DNA of 64,000 nt, from NCBI GenBank assembly GCA_037044905.1, contig JBAOKB010000061.1, positions 620,001 through 684,000 of the forward strand, in the 5' to 3' direction. The DNA comes from Hortaea werneckii (lineage: Eukaryota; Ascomycota; Dothideomycetes; Mycosphaerellales; Teratosphaeriaceae). Positions 22,057 to 33,986 of this stretch are shown in pieces. The notes under the pieces are model-generated. The model was not told the DNA's origin. It saw nothing but the letters and a program-made list of their open reading frames with translations, and ran no database searches. A program made the translations under genes and the position numbers. The number at the start of each line of letters is the position of its first letter. The first letter of the stretch is position 1.

Positions 22057-22879
22057 TTACTTCTGCATCATGAGCTGCACGAACTCGTTGTCTAGAGGAA
22101 AGAGAAAGGTTAGCACTTATCCGGAAGAAAAGAGGATGCAGAGACGGGAGAATCCCCAAAAGAGGAAGAAGATAGAAAAAATGGAAGGAGAAGAAAAAGA
22201 GAGTAAGACGTACAGTCAATCCTCCCATCCCCATCCTGGTCCGCCTCCCGAATCATCTCGTCCACCTCGTCATCCGTCAGCTTCTCGCCGATGCTCGTCA
22301 TGACATGTCGCAGCTCGGCGGCGGAGATGAAGCCGTTGTTGTCGCGGTCGAAGACCTTGAAGGCCTCGCGGATCTCCTCCTCGGAGTCCGTGTCCTTCAT
22401 CTTGCGCGCCATCATGGTCAGGAATTCGGGGAAGTCGATGGTGCCGTTGTTGTCGGCGTCGACCTCGTTGATCATGTCCTGCAGCTCGGATTCCGATGGG
22501 TTCTGGCCCAGCGAGCGCATCACGGTGCCGAGCTCTTTGGTGGTGATCTGGCCATCGCCGTCCTTGTCCTGTGTTGAGGTGGGAGGGGAGGGCAGCGGTC
22601 AGCGGGGTTTCCTGATTGTTGTCCTTGCGTGTGCTTTGGGGATGTGGCTTCACCGGTGTGCGCATGGGTGAGGTGCGGCTGATGTCATGGGGGGGGAATG
22701 ACTTACGAAGAGGGAGAAAGCCTCCTTGAACTCGCTGACTTGCTCCTCGGTCAATGAGTCGGCCTGTGCAACAGATGAGGGTCAGTCTGTTATCCTTATC
22801 GCCAGTCGGGAGCGTCACTGTCGCGGCAGCTGTTTCTGGAAGTGGGGTGGAGGGGGGAGGTTTTCGCCTGTCGTACCAT
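22057..22879 (-). CDS. cmdA: Calmodulin
   Basis: Calmodulin is the conserved Ca2+ sensor that activates calcineurin and CaM kinases. Four exons splice to exactly 149 residues: 22879-22877 (the ATG alone), 22763-22707 ([19 protein letters not shown]), 22568-22214 and 22091-22057. The introns are 22876-22764 (113 nt), 22706-22569 (138 nt) and 22213-22092 (122 nt). All four EF-hand loops are intact: [36 protein letters not shown] and [12 protein letters not shown], the last split by the final intron. The protein ends [10 protein letters not shown]. Exon 1 consisting only of the start codon is a known feature of ascomycete calmodulin genes. There is no frame break. The gene is divergent from the TLG2 gene. 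Confidence 0.98.
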
Positions 22880-23543
22880 TGTGTCGGTGGTTCAATCGCT
22901 TGAATGGGAGGGAATCGCTCGGATGACGGAGTCACGTGGTGTCTTAAGGATGGTTAATGGAATGGGTGAGTGACGAAGGTGTCAAAAGGTGAGTCGCGGA
23001 AGGGGAAAATAGAGGGAAGCGGGATGAGCTTTGGATGGCAGCCTTACGGGGAGAATGAGATGTTTGGGCAGTGGGGCAAGCGGACTGGAACACACACACA
23101 GACACACACACACACACACGCACCACTTCACACCCACTGCCACACACACCGGGACACGCCAGACGCCCTGGACCCTGATCCTGGGACACTGACACGGCTG
23201 GCCCGACACGGGATGACCCGGTACTCAATTACCGTGTACAGTAGTACTTACCTCAGGCAGTACACTTACTGTATATGGTAAGGTGCGCGGCGGTTGGGAG
23301 CTTATCTTCCAGGTCACCCTACCGGACTTGCCGAGCCTGCCCATCTCCGTACAGTACGTACGGCAGTGAAGCTACCTAGCCCAGCTACCTGTGTGTACCT
23401 ACATAGGTATACCAAGATGAGATGATACTAGCGCTCCCATCCAGCTGAATTGATTAATCTCCATCAATCATCCCCATCATAATAATGCGCCCAAGTGCTC
23501 TCAGGCACTCGCGCTCCTAGACCAACTTGGTAGTTTCACATCC
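22880..23543. promoter_or_regulatory. Divergent promoter region of calmodulin and TLG2
   Basis: A 664-bp region with a (CA)n tract at about 23089-23119 and several GTAC-containing palindromic stretches between 23230 and 23410, for example around TACGTAC and CCTACATAGG. The ORFs here are CA-repeat read-throughs. Confidence 0.5.
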
Positions 23544-24940
23544 ATGGATAGCAAGCTAGGAGCATGGCGAGGTCAGTCAATCGCCTTCCTGTCCTTACCA
23601 ACGTCAATGGGAGCAACCGAACTAATACGTGTATTCCAGATCGCACCAACCTCTTCATCTCCTACCGCCAGTCCTACACCCACCATCCCGCCAAACGCAC
23701 CCGCTTAACCGCTCCCTCCGGCTATCGTGATGATGTCGACTCTGAACGCGCCGGCCTCATGTCCAACCAGGACGCCGGCAACGATGCAGTCATCGAGATG
23801 GATCTTCTCCCTCCACGCTGGCTCGATATTCAAGACGAGATCAACACCATCCTCAGCGAAGTCGGCACCAAAATGAAAAAGCTCGACCAACTCCACGCCA
23901 AACACGTCCTGCCCGGCTTCGACGACGAAAGCGTCAAAGCGCAAGAAGAGCGCGAGATCGAAGGCCTGACCCAAGAAATCACCCGCGCCTTCACCACCTG
24001 CCAGGCACGCATCCGCAAGATCTCCACCTACCTCCGCGATCAACAGACCCAACCCAACGGCGCACCCCTAACCCAAGCCGAAGCCAAAATGGCCACGAAC
24101 CTCCAAACCAGCCTCGCCGCCCGCGTCGGCGACGTCAGCATCGCCTTCCGCAAAAAACAATCCGCCTACCTGAAAAAACTCCGCCAACTAGGCGGCATGA
24201 CCATGCCCCTGGACAACCCTAACAACAACAACAACAACAGCCGCACCGCAACCCCCTCCCTCTCCACGGCAGCAGCAAACCCCTACACGGACCCCGCCAT
24301 GCAAGACTCGGAAACCGACCGCGCCGGCGCGCAATCCACCCTCCTGCAAACCGCCCAAGTCCGCCGCCGCACCACCTCCGCAATGGATTCCACCATCACC
24401 CATCGCGAACGCGAAATCGAGAAGATCGCCCAGGGCGTCATCGACCTATCCAATATTTTCCAGGAACTCAACACCATGGTCATCGATCAGGGATCGTTGT
24501 TAGATCGCATCGATTATAATGTCGAGCGTACGCATGAGCATGTGCAGGGCGCCGAGAGGGAGTTGAAGGTCGCGACGGGATATCAGAAACGCACGACGAA
24601 GCGGAAGGTGATGTTGCTGTTGGTGTTGGTGGTGGTGGGGTTGTTTATTTTGGTGTTGGTGAAGCCGAAGGGTGGTGGGGGTGGGAGGCCAGCGGAGACG
24701 GTGCCGCAGCCGCCGAAGCCCGTGCAGCCTGCGCCGCCAGCGGGTGAGGGCGTCGAGATGGGTGGAGCTGGAGGGATGTTGACGAGGAGAAGAGGGCATG
24801 GAGTGGGGGATTCTGGGGCTCTGAGGTCTGGTGCTGGGAGGCAGAGGTGGAAGTGGCGACAGCGACAGCGACGACGAGGACGACGACGGGAGGAGGACAG
24901 TAGCGGGGAAGGGAGTCTTTCTCGCGCTAATGGTGGATAA
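23544..24940 (+). CDS. tlg2: Qa-SNARE Tlg2/syntaxin-16 homologue
   Basis: Tlg2 is the t-SNARE for fusion at the trans-Golgi and endosomes. The frame-consistent start is 23544 (MDSKLGAWR), joined by a 68-nt intron (23572-23639, branch ACTAAT) to DRTNLFISYRQSYTHHPAKR. The ATG at 23564 would read through the intron and adds a non-homologous leader, so I reject it. An N-terminal helical (Habc) region spans residues about 60-190. The SNARE motif is HREREIEKIAQGVIDLSNIF followed by VIDQGSLLDRIDYNVE, with the zero-layer glutamine in IDQGS. A single C-terminal membrane anchor is VMLLLVLVVVGLFILVLV. After the anchor comes a Pro/Gly then Arg-rich luminal tail of about 75 residues; its last part may be in a shifted frame, since an acidic alternative (DSDSDDEDDD) opens near 24860. 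Spliced length 442 residues. Confidence 0.9.
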
Positions 24941-25114
24941 TGTAGCACATCAATTCGTTTTCTCTCTCTCGCGCTCTCTTTTTTCTCTCTTCTCTCCTCT
25001 TATACATACATATGTACATCTAAATACCCCTTCCCTTCCCCCCATCTCCCCCCCCCACACACAAAAATCTCCCCCTCCAGATTATCCCCATCCTCCCGAA
25101 AGACCTCTCCCCGC

Positions 25115-26709
25115 CTATACAAACCCCACACACTCCCTCGCCATCTCCCGCTGCTCGTCCGTCTGACAAACCAGCACCCTATGCTTCGCCCCCGACTTCC
25201 CAATCTCAGCCACTACTCCCCTTCCCCCTCCCTCTTCTTCCGTGAACTCCGGCTCCGCATTCGCGCCCCCATCCATCTCAAACCCTAGACATCGGAGCCT
25301 CTCTACCACCGCACTACGGAGTTGCGGGCTTTTCTCTCCTATCCCCCCCGCGAAGACGAGGGCGTCGACGTGCCCGGAGAGTTTGATGTAGTAGGCTGCT
25401 ATGAAGTCGACGATGCGGGTGACGAGGAGGGTGAAGGCGAGGTGGGCGAGTTGGCCTTCTTCGTTGTCGTCGGGCTTCTTGACGGGCTTGGTGGCGGCGG
25501 AGGGGAAGGGAAGTGGAGGTGGAGGAGGATGAAGAAGGGAAAGCTCGAGAGCAGATCGCCCCGAAATCCGTCGTCCCCGTTATACTCTTCCAGCCGGATT
25601 CCTGGTTTAGGATTTCTTCGGCACGCGTGATGGGCATCCCTCCTCCTCCTCCTCCTCCTCCTCCTGCCCTTTCCCTCCTTTCCCATCCCCATCATCCCCT
25701 TCCGCCGTCCTGCCAGCCTGCGCACCCGCTGCGCTCCCAGTAGACAGTCGCCCCGCCGAATGCGTATAGTGGAAGAATCAAACTCGGATCCACGTCCCCC
25801 GACCGCGTGGCGCCGGGGAGTCCCGACACGGGCGTGAGACCCATGGATGTCGCGAGGGATTTCCCGCCTTGGATGCAAGTGGCGGAGCAGCCGGAGCCGA
25901 GGTGCAGGGCGATGAGGTTCGGTCCTTGCGCGGGAAGGTTTTGTGGTTGTTGCGAAGGCGGAGAAAAAGGAGCTGGAGGGGAGGCATGGTGCGAGAGCCA
26001 TTCCCCCACACTCCGCGTGATGAAGGCATAGCTTATCCCGTGAAACCCGTACCGTCGCAACCCTCACTGCGGGCTTTGGGTGGGGAAATCATGTATTCCC
26101 TTTCCTCGGCGGGGAGGGAGGATGGAACATGGTGTCGAACATGCCGAGATTCCTTGCTCTCCCTTTCCTTTCCCCCGGATCACCCATCTCCCTCATCGCC
26201 CCCACAATCTCCAACGCCCCGCCATTATGCAACGGCGCTAAGTCCGACAGCCGTTCCAGGTGCGCTACCGTCGTGTCGTCGTCCAGGAACGTCGGGGAGT
26301 GGAATTCCCCGCCCCCGTGTACGATGCGGTGGACGGCGACGGTGATGTCGGAGGGGGAGTTGAGGGCCGGGAGGTCCGGGTCTTGGAGTAGGGTGGTGAG
26401 GATGTGATGGAATGCCGTGCGTGGGGTGGAGATGGAGGGGGGAGGGGGGAGTTTTTGAAGGCAGTTGTGGCGGAAGTGTTGTTTTTGTTGTTGTTGATAT
26501 CCTGGCGGGAGTAGGTTAGTAAGGCTGGGGAGGCGGTGAGGTTGGAGATTTGGATTTGGGCGATTCGGTTAGGGAGGTGTCGATTTGGTCGGGGCTGTTG
26601 GCCTTTGACTGGTGGTGCTGGTAGGGTTGTTGGTCGGAGGGGTGTAAGAGAAGACGGAGACTTTGACGGAGGAGGAGCCTGCGTTGATTGCTAGGATGAT
26701 TTTGGACAT
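25115..26709 (-). CDS. ackA: Acetate kinase, several frame breaks
   Basis: Acetate kinase interconverts acetate plus ATP with acetyl phosphate plus ADP. In fungi it pairs with phosphoketolase rather than phosphotransacetylase. The start at 26709 opens [20 protein letters not shown], the N-terminal NAGSSS phosphate loop. Further pieces lie in different frames but in the right order: the [13 protein letters not shown] block near 26310; FDTMFH near 26130; [16 protein letters not shown] near 26040; [20 protein letters not shown] with [20 protein letters not shown] between 25930 and 25790; and [13 protein letters not shown] near 25350 before the end ECVGFV. At least four frame changes are needed, most in G/C runs around 26600, 26440, 26110-26050 and 25690-25470. 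There is a long Ser/Pro/Arg-rich insertion around 25640-25700 that may be partly an intron. The family is certain but the exact exon structure is not. Confidence 0.85.
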
Positions 26710-27750
26710 GTTTGTTTTTGGTCTTTTTGGTTCGTCTGGTGGTCTTATTTGTCGCCTTCTTTCTCTTGGATCCGATGGACTCGAGATGGATTTCTTATAT
26801 GCAGGTAGATCTGCAAGGAAACTCGGCGTTGTCTCTCCCTTTACTCCTTCTTATGGACTTGATGGTTCCGAACAGGATGAACAGGATGAACAGAAGGAAC
26901 ACAAAACCAGTGAGATAATCCCCAAAGCTTCCCGCTGCACGTTCTCGAAGGTCTTTCTTCGACTTTGCTAGCTAAATCAGAGGACAGTTGAAGAAGAAGA
27001 AGTAGAAGCTAAAGAGCAAAGAGTTAAAAAGCACGGCGAGAAGTCACTCCACCTCAACCCACCCTGTCCATCATCCATCATCGGATCCCGCCATCAACCA
27101 AACCCTACCTCTGCGTGAGCAATGAGAGAGCTTCAGCAGGAAACCGCATGGTGAACCCGCGCAATCCCGGGTTTCTGACGTCGCCTAACACACCTTAAAA
27201 ATCCGATATAGCTGCGGGACCTGACCTACATATCCGGCGGCATCCGGCGGCGCGGGCGTGAGCGGACGGATTGAAGCAAGAAGCGCCCGCCACAAGTGGC
27301 TAAGCCGACCCCGCCGCTGAGGATGACCATTGCAAGAGGAAGGAGCATAACATGAGGTGACTATACAGCTACAGCTACAACTACTGGTGTTCTGAAATAC
27401 GACCCTACACAATCAATGGAATTTTCCTCCTCTGGAAAAAACGGGAAAAGGACATGAGACCAAAAAGACGAGAGACCGGCGCAACAGAGAGAAAAAGGAA
27501 AGGCACAAGGAATGAAGAGGAAAAGTTATAAAATTGCATTTGTGTCTCTCCCTTCCCTCCTCTTCCTAAGAATCAAACATCTCCCCTCAATTTCGCCTTC
27601 CTTTCCCCTTCCCTATCCCAATCCCTCCTTTCCTCTTCCTTCCTCCTCCCCCAAAAAATCCTTACGCAGCAAACTCCCTTTCTCACTAGGTCCCCAGCTT
27701 TCGCCCAAAACTTTTTCCCCCAAACCCGAAGGATCCCGTAACCGTGAAAT
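26710..27750. other. Intergenic region upstream of acetate kinase
   Basis: It holds the acetate kinase promoter and the 3' flank of the Sec7-PH gene. A short tandem of GAACAGGAT units lies at about 26872-26895. No gene is supported; the ORFs at 26663-26971 and 27185-27412 have no family resemblance. Confidence 0.5.
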
Positions 27751-28253
27751 TTAAAAATAACGCCTCGCTAGAAAAACTTGAGGATCAGAGGAAAAAGCAA
27801 AAAAAAAAAAAAAAAAGAGAGAGAGAAAAAAATAATTTCTTAGAAAGGGAGGGGCGGGCGGCGAATAGATGAATAGACTGCCTCCCCACGTCCTCAATGA
27901 AAACTTCCTTCTCGCGCCTTTGTTTTTCCCCTCCCAATGAGGATCTTGCTCTTCCTTCAAGACGAAGACGTCACAGCCGCCGGCACCGGAGGCCGCGGTC
28001 GCTGTCGTCGCAGCAGCACCACCAATAGCGGCACCACCGGCCGCTGCGGCAGTAGCAGGCGGAGTCTCATCCTCCTCTGCCTCCTCTGATGCGGATGAGG
28101 AATCCCCACCAGCACCGTCACCAGCAGACTCCAAACTCCGAGGGCTGGCGCAAGTTCTTCTCGCTCCGCTTCGCCTCTTCATCATCGACCTCCTCATGTC
28201 TTGCTCGTCCTGGACGGAGATCCCCAGCCCCCGGGCATCCTGAGCACCGCCCC
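27751..28253 (-). other. Possible C-terminal extension of the Sec7-PH gene
   Basis: Immediately after the apparent stop at 28254-28256, another frame reads GLGISVQDEQDMRRSMMKRR, then acidic and Ala-rich sequence and VFVLKEEQDPHWE. This resembles the composition of the upstream protein. It would be reached by one more single-base frame change. The 3' part below about 27860 (poly-A/T tracts) is not coding. Confidence 0.35.
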
Positions 28254-31200
28254 TCACCGCCGCAGGCCGCCGTCGTCGTCAGGGAAAGCCTCGGGGCCGT
28301 TGACTTTGATGGAAGGGGCGGGGCCGAGGACGGTACGCCGATGGGACTTGGGACCTAGCGCGGCGGGACTTCCGGCGGCTTCGTCGTCATCATCATCATC
28401 ATCATCGTCTGCAGATTCGATATTCCCACCTTCGCCCTTCTGGAAACTCATTCGCCGGAGATGCTTGTGGGGATGGGAGGGAGACATGGGTGTGGTGGTG
28501 GTGGTGGTTGTGGGAGGACCGATGACGGTTTGACGTTTGCTCGTCCGGGCATTAGCGTCCTTCCAATTCCACTGCGCGGCGTCGAAGAACGTGGAAGCCT
28601 CTCCATCGTCGTCATCGTCATCTCCGCCTTCGGAGGAAGCAGTGGAGGAGAGACGATTGGGGCTTGCGGACGTGGCGGTGAAAGCTTCCGCGGCTTCGGC
28701 GTCCTCTCTCAACGCCGTATCATCCGCTCGCGTAGCCGTGAAAACGTCATCGCCCGCATTAGCAGGAGTAAGGGGAAGAGCAGCAGCAGCAGCAGCAGCA
28801 GGTCCAGCTTCACTCTCCGCCTCACTACTCTCGCTAATATCCGCTCCGACCCTAACGTCACGCGCAGTAGTAGAAGGACTCGCAAGGAGGGAAGCGGTAG
28901 CGTTGGAAACCTGGGAACCCCTTCTCATCCCACCGCCTACCGTCGAGGCGCCATCCTCGCTCTGAGGCGGGGACGAAGCGTACGAGGTCGAGCTCTGGAG
29001 GGAATTCTGACGCCACATTTCCCGACGGAGCTTCATGCGCTCGTTCGGCCAGTCGTCGCCGAATTGGATGACGGAAGCTTGCTTGCCATGGAGGATGAAG
29101 CGGCCTTTTTCGCGCTGTAAACCGGGTGTGCCTTCGGGAAGGTCATCGGAACCAGTAGCCGTGTTGTCGCCGTTGGAGCGCACGGTGCTTTCGCTATCTT
29201 TGTTTCGCCGGTGGCGGTGGATGCTGCTCTGACGATGATGATGGGCGTCGCGGAGGGTCTTTTGCAGGCTACGACGGGCGCTTTGCGTTTGCTTTCCGGA
29301 CTTGTGCCTTGTGAGGTTCCATCGAGGCCTGTGTCCTTTGCTGCGGGGAGGATTGTGTCGGGCGTCATGGTACTGCGAGCCAGACGCTCGACTTGGCTCT
29401 TCTCCATGCTCGTAGTGGGCGTCAACGGGTTGTTCTGGGATGGCTTGTCTGAGGGTCGCGGTGACGGCATGCTATCAATCCTGTTGATGCTAGATGTGGA
29501 GGATGCATGCGAAAGGCTGCCTCGACCAGGCGAAGAAACCGACAAAGTCGAATGACTGACTGAAGCTCGGTGGTCCTGATTTTGCTGTACATCGAGTTGC
29601 AAAGGCGGTAGACGCCAGTAGTCGTTGCCATTTTGGGCTCTAGCTGATTCCGGCGGCGTTCGAAAGACGTCGTTACCCATGAACGTGTCCATCGATTCGG
29701 TAGTTGACGGTCTTGCATCTCTACCGGGCCTCGCGGACGTTGTCGGACTTTGTGGCGGACTACGAGCGGGCTCTGCGCTTGCCTTGGAATTGATTCGCGA
29801 CAGACTTGGTCCGTTTTCCTTGGGATCCTTTTTGGCGGTAGATGGCGCTGAATGCTGTTGGTTGGTGAGGGCCTGAAGTTCAGACGCCGAGACACCGTCC
29901 TGCTGCACATCGAGAGCAAGGACGTCCTTGTGTGCTTTCATGCGCCAAATATCTCTTCGTACCCACCGGATGTTAGCATCGGTCTTCGCAGCGGCATGAA
30001 GCACGTCGTCCCGAGCCTTGGGCGCAATCGGCGCAAGCACCAGCAAATGTCTGCCATTGCGAAGCATGCCGTCAAGCCGCTGCTTCGCTTCGCCCATCTC
30101 CTTCTCGATCTCGGCTATCTTTTGTACCATAATCTGCCGCCGCGCGGCCATAACCTGGCGCTGAAGCTGAGGGCTTAAGCCACCACGCATGACCGTCACC
30201 TCTCCCTCAGGCGTCTGCAAGGATCTAGTGGAACGCGACGACTCCAATCGTTGGACATCGCGTCTTCGGAGGTCCTCTTCGTTGCCGCCAACCATTCCTC
30301 TAATGCGGACACCAGCAGCCCTGAAAGCCGCTGCGTAGTTGATAAGCGCCAGCCAATCGTTGCGTTCGGCTTCATTGTCTGCTAGTAACACTTCTTCATG
30401 CCCACCGGCACGAAAGAATGTGAAAGCATGTTTATGCCTATTGTAAGAGGCGTCTAGCAGCGCAACAGCATTGTCGGTTTTGATGAGCGCATCAGGCTTA
30501 AACTCGGTCAACGGCGGCTTGAAAATCACAGGCGTTCGTGGCTGGCCCGGCTTCTGTTGAGAGGCGAACTGATTCAACAGACCTTTGGCCCAGTGAGCAT
30601 TTTTGAAGAGGTACAGCTGAGAGCCGGTTAGGATGGCGCCCCATTCTTGCCATGGCGAGCGCGTCTTCTTCTTCTTCGCGGACTTCCGCCATAAGACGCC
30701 CACTTTGGTGATTTTGAGATCAATGATACCAGCTTGTGACTCTGACGGACCAGGCGCGTTGTTTGTCAATTGGCCTTCGTACGCCGTGGGACGTGATCTT
30801 GCAGAGATGATCTGTAGGATGCCAGTATGGGTAAAGGCACCTTGGAGATACTGTGGATCAAGCTCCTGGTTGCCACGGTAATTGTATGGGTCGTCAAATG
30901 TGATGGAGTCCTTGACGGAAGGTCGTAGCAAGTCTAGCTTTTGTTCGACAAGTAGATTGTAAGGATCAACGGGACCGTCGGTTTCTTGCCAGTCGTCTCA
31001 TGGATAGTACCCTTGAGCTTGCTCTTCCGACTAGGTTTGAAGGGCATGACTCGCTCACCATTGATATCGACCTCTTCCTCGTAGTGAACGAAGGGCGTAT
31101 AGCAAATGTTATCGTAGAAGCAGCCAAGCACTTCATCTGCCACTCCTTGACCAGAAGTATTCTTGATGTAGTCTTGTCTTGTCATCTTGCGCTTGTTGTT

Positions 31201-32970
31201 CTTGTTGAAGGCGTCCGTATGCAACATCATGAGTGAGAAGGCTATAACGTATGCCTGGTCGGCTGTAGGAAATATTCCAGGATTACACTCATTGTAGCGA
31301 TCAGCGAAGGCTTGTATCACACGATCGACTTGCTGTGTCTCCTTGGGCAGTTCTGCCTCCAGTAGGAACTTTCGTAACGACATGTCAATAGGTTCACCGA
31401 AAAACGGAAACCTGCGTGTGTAGCTGCGCAGAACAGCTTGCGCGAAAGGGTCTGCGGATTTGGACAGAATGCCCGCGATCATGCTTCTTGTCACAGCCGC
31501 CTCCAGACGCTCAAGATATCTTCCAGGAGTATCACCTTCTTCCCGCTCGGGCACGACCAAAGCCTCGCGGCTCATGGCAAAAGAGTTGGACTTGCTGCGT
31601 GTGCCAGGTGAGTGGCGGGGTGAGTGAGGATCAGAGCTATTCCGAAAGCGTGCGAAGTTCAGAAAGCCACCCAGACTGGATCGCCCTGTCGTAGAAGTAG
31701 AGTTTCGCGCACTACCATTCATGGTCGGCGGAGTATCAATATCATGTGAGGTACGACCAAACGAGCTGGTTGTCGACGCGCGCTCGCGCATTCCAAGCCG
31801 CATTGGCGGTTGCAGGGGAGATGAATTGGTTGACCCTTGTGAACGTTGGGACTCGTTGCGAAAGAGGTTCATTCCAGACTCAGCGAACGACAGGGCGCCC
31901 TTTGCAAATAAGGTGTTCGGTGATGGTAAGGCCGGCACCTCGTCTCTTTGTTTGGTCGGGCTGGCTTCTGTATGTCTTCGCTGCAGTGCAGCACCATGCG
32001 GGCTTTGTCGCCCGGATGTTTGCAAGGACTTTGCAGACCGACCGCTGACGGACGCGCGAGGTGTTTCGGGGTCATTCCTCTTTGGTGTTTGCTGTTCATC
32101 GGGCGGCGGGAGTTTCACAGGTAGCGGGAACAACGAATTGCGGTTTTTGTTGCGGCGGGGAAGCCGGAAGAATGTCGTATGCGTGGAGACGGTGTGTGTG
32201 GTTGTGGTAGTCTGCCCGTAGATGTGGTCGCCAGAGCTAGCATTGCTACCGTCCGATCGGGACGAATCTGACATACGCGGATCTGTCACCGGCAGGGCAA
32301 GCGCGGATTGCGACTCATCGCCGTATGAGGGAGGCGCAATCTGATTGTCGCTGCTACTCGCATGCAAAGTGGAAAGTCGTGCCAGGTCCTCCAAGCCAGA
32401 GCTCCTTCCCTGCATCTTCCGCCATCTTGACGTTCTACCCTTACTTGGTCGCCTTGAATCCGCCGCGCGAGGACTCGGTGGACGCTCTGCGCTTCGACTC
32501 TTCGAGAGAGATCTTTTCAACAATGAATGATGCGCCGTCGAGCCTTCGCCCTCGTGGTCATTTGCTCCATTGTCCATGGTCGGGGCTGTTCTCACGATTG
32601 AGGGTACACGTCCCTCGGCGGACGGCAGGGTCGGCATCGGTGGTCTGTTCTCCTTATCTGTCGCTGCATCCTGCCGTGCTCTCGCCGCCAACTGGGGTTC
32701 TGAAAAATTCATTCGCTTCATCATGGAGAAGCGGTTGGTTTTGTTCGGTGGTGGGCCATCGTGCACGTCTGCCACTTCCTCCGGCCGGAACTGGCGGGAC
32801 AGGCGCGACGGGGGGCGGCCATACTCGCTGACCGGCCGCGGGGTTGTCGGGGAGTCCGGGCGGAGGGCGTTGGGGTTCTGTCGTGGCCGGCTCTCATGAT
32901 GATGGTCGTGATGGTCGGCGCTGAAGTTCAAGAGATCGAGCCCACTCTTTCGACGCGACAGCAGTGGCAT
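28254..32970 (-). CDS. Sec7-PH domain Arf guanine nucleotide exchange factor (Syt1-like), frame-broken
   Basis: The protein activates Arf GTPases at Golgi or plasma membrane by GDP release. The start at 32970 (MPLLSRRKSGLDLL) leads into about 480 disordered Ser/Arg-rich residues. The Sec7 domain follows: MIAGILSKSADPFAQAVLRS, FFGEPIDMSLRKFLLEAELP with the glutamate finger in LPKETQQVDRV, and YVIAFSLMMLHTDAFNKN. One base must be added near 30985 to continue from TTGKKP into GPVDPYNLLVEQKLDLL. The PH domain is KVGVLWRKSAKKKKTRSPWQ, WGAILTGSQLYLF and NDWLALINYAAAFR, followed by a coiled coil. A second change near 29310 leads into KQTQSARRSLQKTLRDAHHH. The C-terminus has two Asp runs encoded by GAT repeats and a poly-Ala stretch. 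Coding may continue past 28254 in another frame (LGISVQDEQDMRRSMMK) to about 27900. Confidence 0.88.
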
Positions 32971-33986
32971 GGCCGGCACGCACTACTGCGACATTGATCA
33001 TTGGGGCAAAGTAGGCATAAGGGGACAAATGGTCACCGGATGAGAGGGGGTGGAGCGAGCGGACAAAGGAGGGGTGTCAGGTTGCAGAAGAATGGGTGTC
33101 GCGAAGATGGAGGGGAATGGATAGTTGGGGCCGACGGGGAAGAAGCGTTGCATGGAGGGTGGAAGATGGGATGCCCTGGCCTGTCTCGCCTGTGTCCGGG
33201 CTGCGTCGGTGGTAGGGTGGTAGGGCTGAATTGAGGCGTCGCAATGTGTGGCTGGTCGGTAGCTTCCGAGCCAAACTTCCGGGCAATTTTTGGCAGCAGC
33301 AGCAGCAATTCCTTCAGGTACTACTAGTACTTTGGGACGTGACAAGTTAACTTTACGTCGCTTTTTCCGGGGAAGCTGACGAGGCGTTCGTTTCATCTGA
33401 TGGGGAGCCGTCGTCCGGGTCTAGAAGACGACGGCGAAGACGCTGATGAAGCAGAGATCGATCGATCCATCACTCGGGCGTGCATTTGCTCGTTTTTGAG
33501 ACGTGGCATCACATGCACTCACGCTCTTCGCCTAGCAGGATCGTAGGAATAATAATACGATGCGTCCCGTTCGACCCAATCGATCAACGATGAATGCTGG
33601 GCAGTGACTGCAGTGACATTTGGTACATAGCGTTTGAGCAGTACAACGTTTACGCACACTTTACACAGCTACCCAGGTATGTGATTCACTGACTGCTCAG
33701 GACATTTGGTACTGTATGATGATTCCATCGCGTTCGTCTGGAATTGTTGGCAGCATCATCACCATGTATAAATGCTGCTATCAAGGCTTGCGCTAGCCTG
33801 CTCGCCTAAGCTTCTCCCCACCCAACCACCCGCAGCGGCGTGACACCTGCTGCTGCCCTGACTCGTCCACCGTGCAGCTTAGTTCCATGCTCCGCAGGCA
33901 CCGGAGCACCACCAACCCCACATCAGCATCAACATCACCATTCTTATCGTCGACAGACGAAGACACCTCCATCGTAGGTGGTGAAG
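32971..33986. promoter_or_regulatory. Divergent promoter region of the Sec7-PH and ECM14 genes
   Basis: About 1 kb between outward-reading genes. A (GCA)n tract sits at 33293-33308. A TATAAA motif is present at about 33767-33772, some 215 bp before the ECM14 start. ORFs on both strands overlap each other and are not supported. Confidence 0.5.

Noticed and set aside
23564..23640. ATG at 23564 as the TLG2 start
   Set aside because: It reads through the GT-AG intron 23572-23639; the ATG at 23544 gives a clean splice and the family N-terminus.
33541..33600. Possible tRNA B-box near 33570
   Set aside because: No matching A-box or cloverleaf could be built around it.
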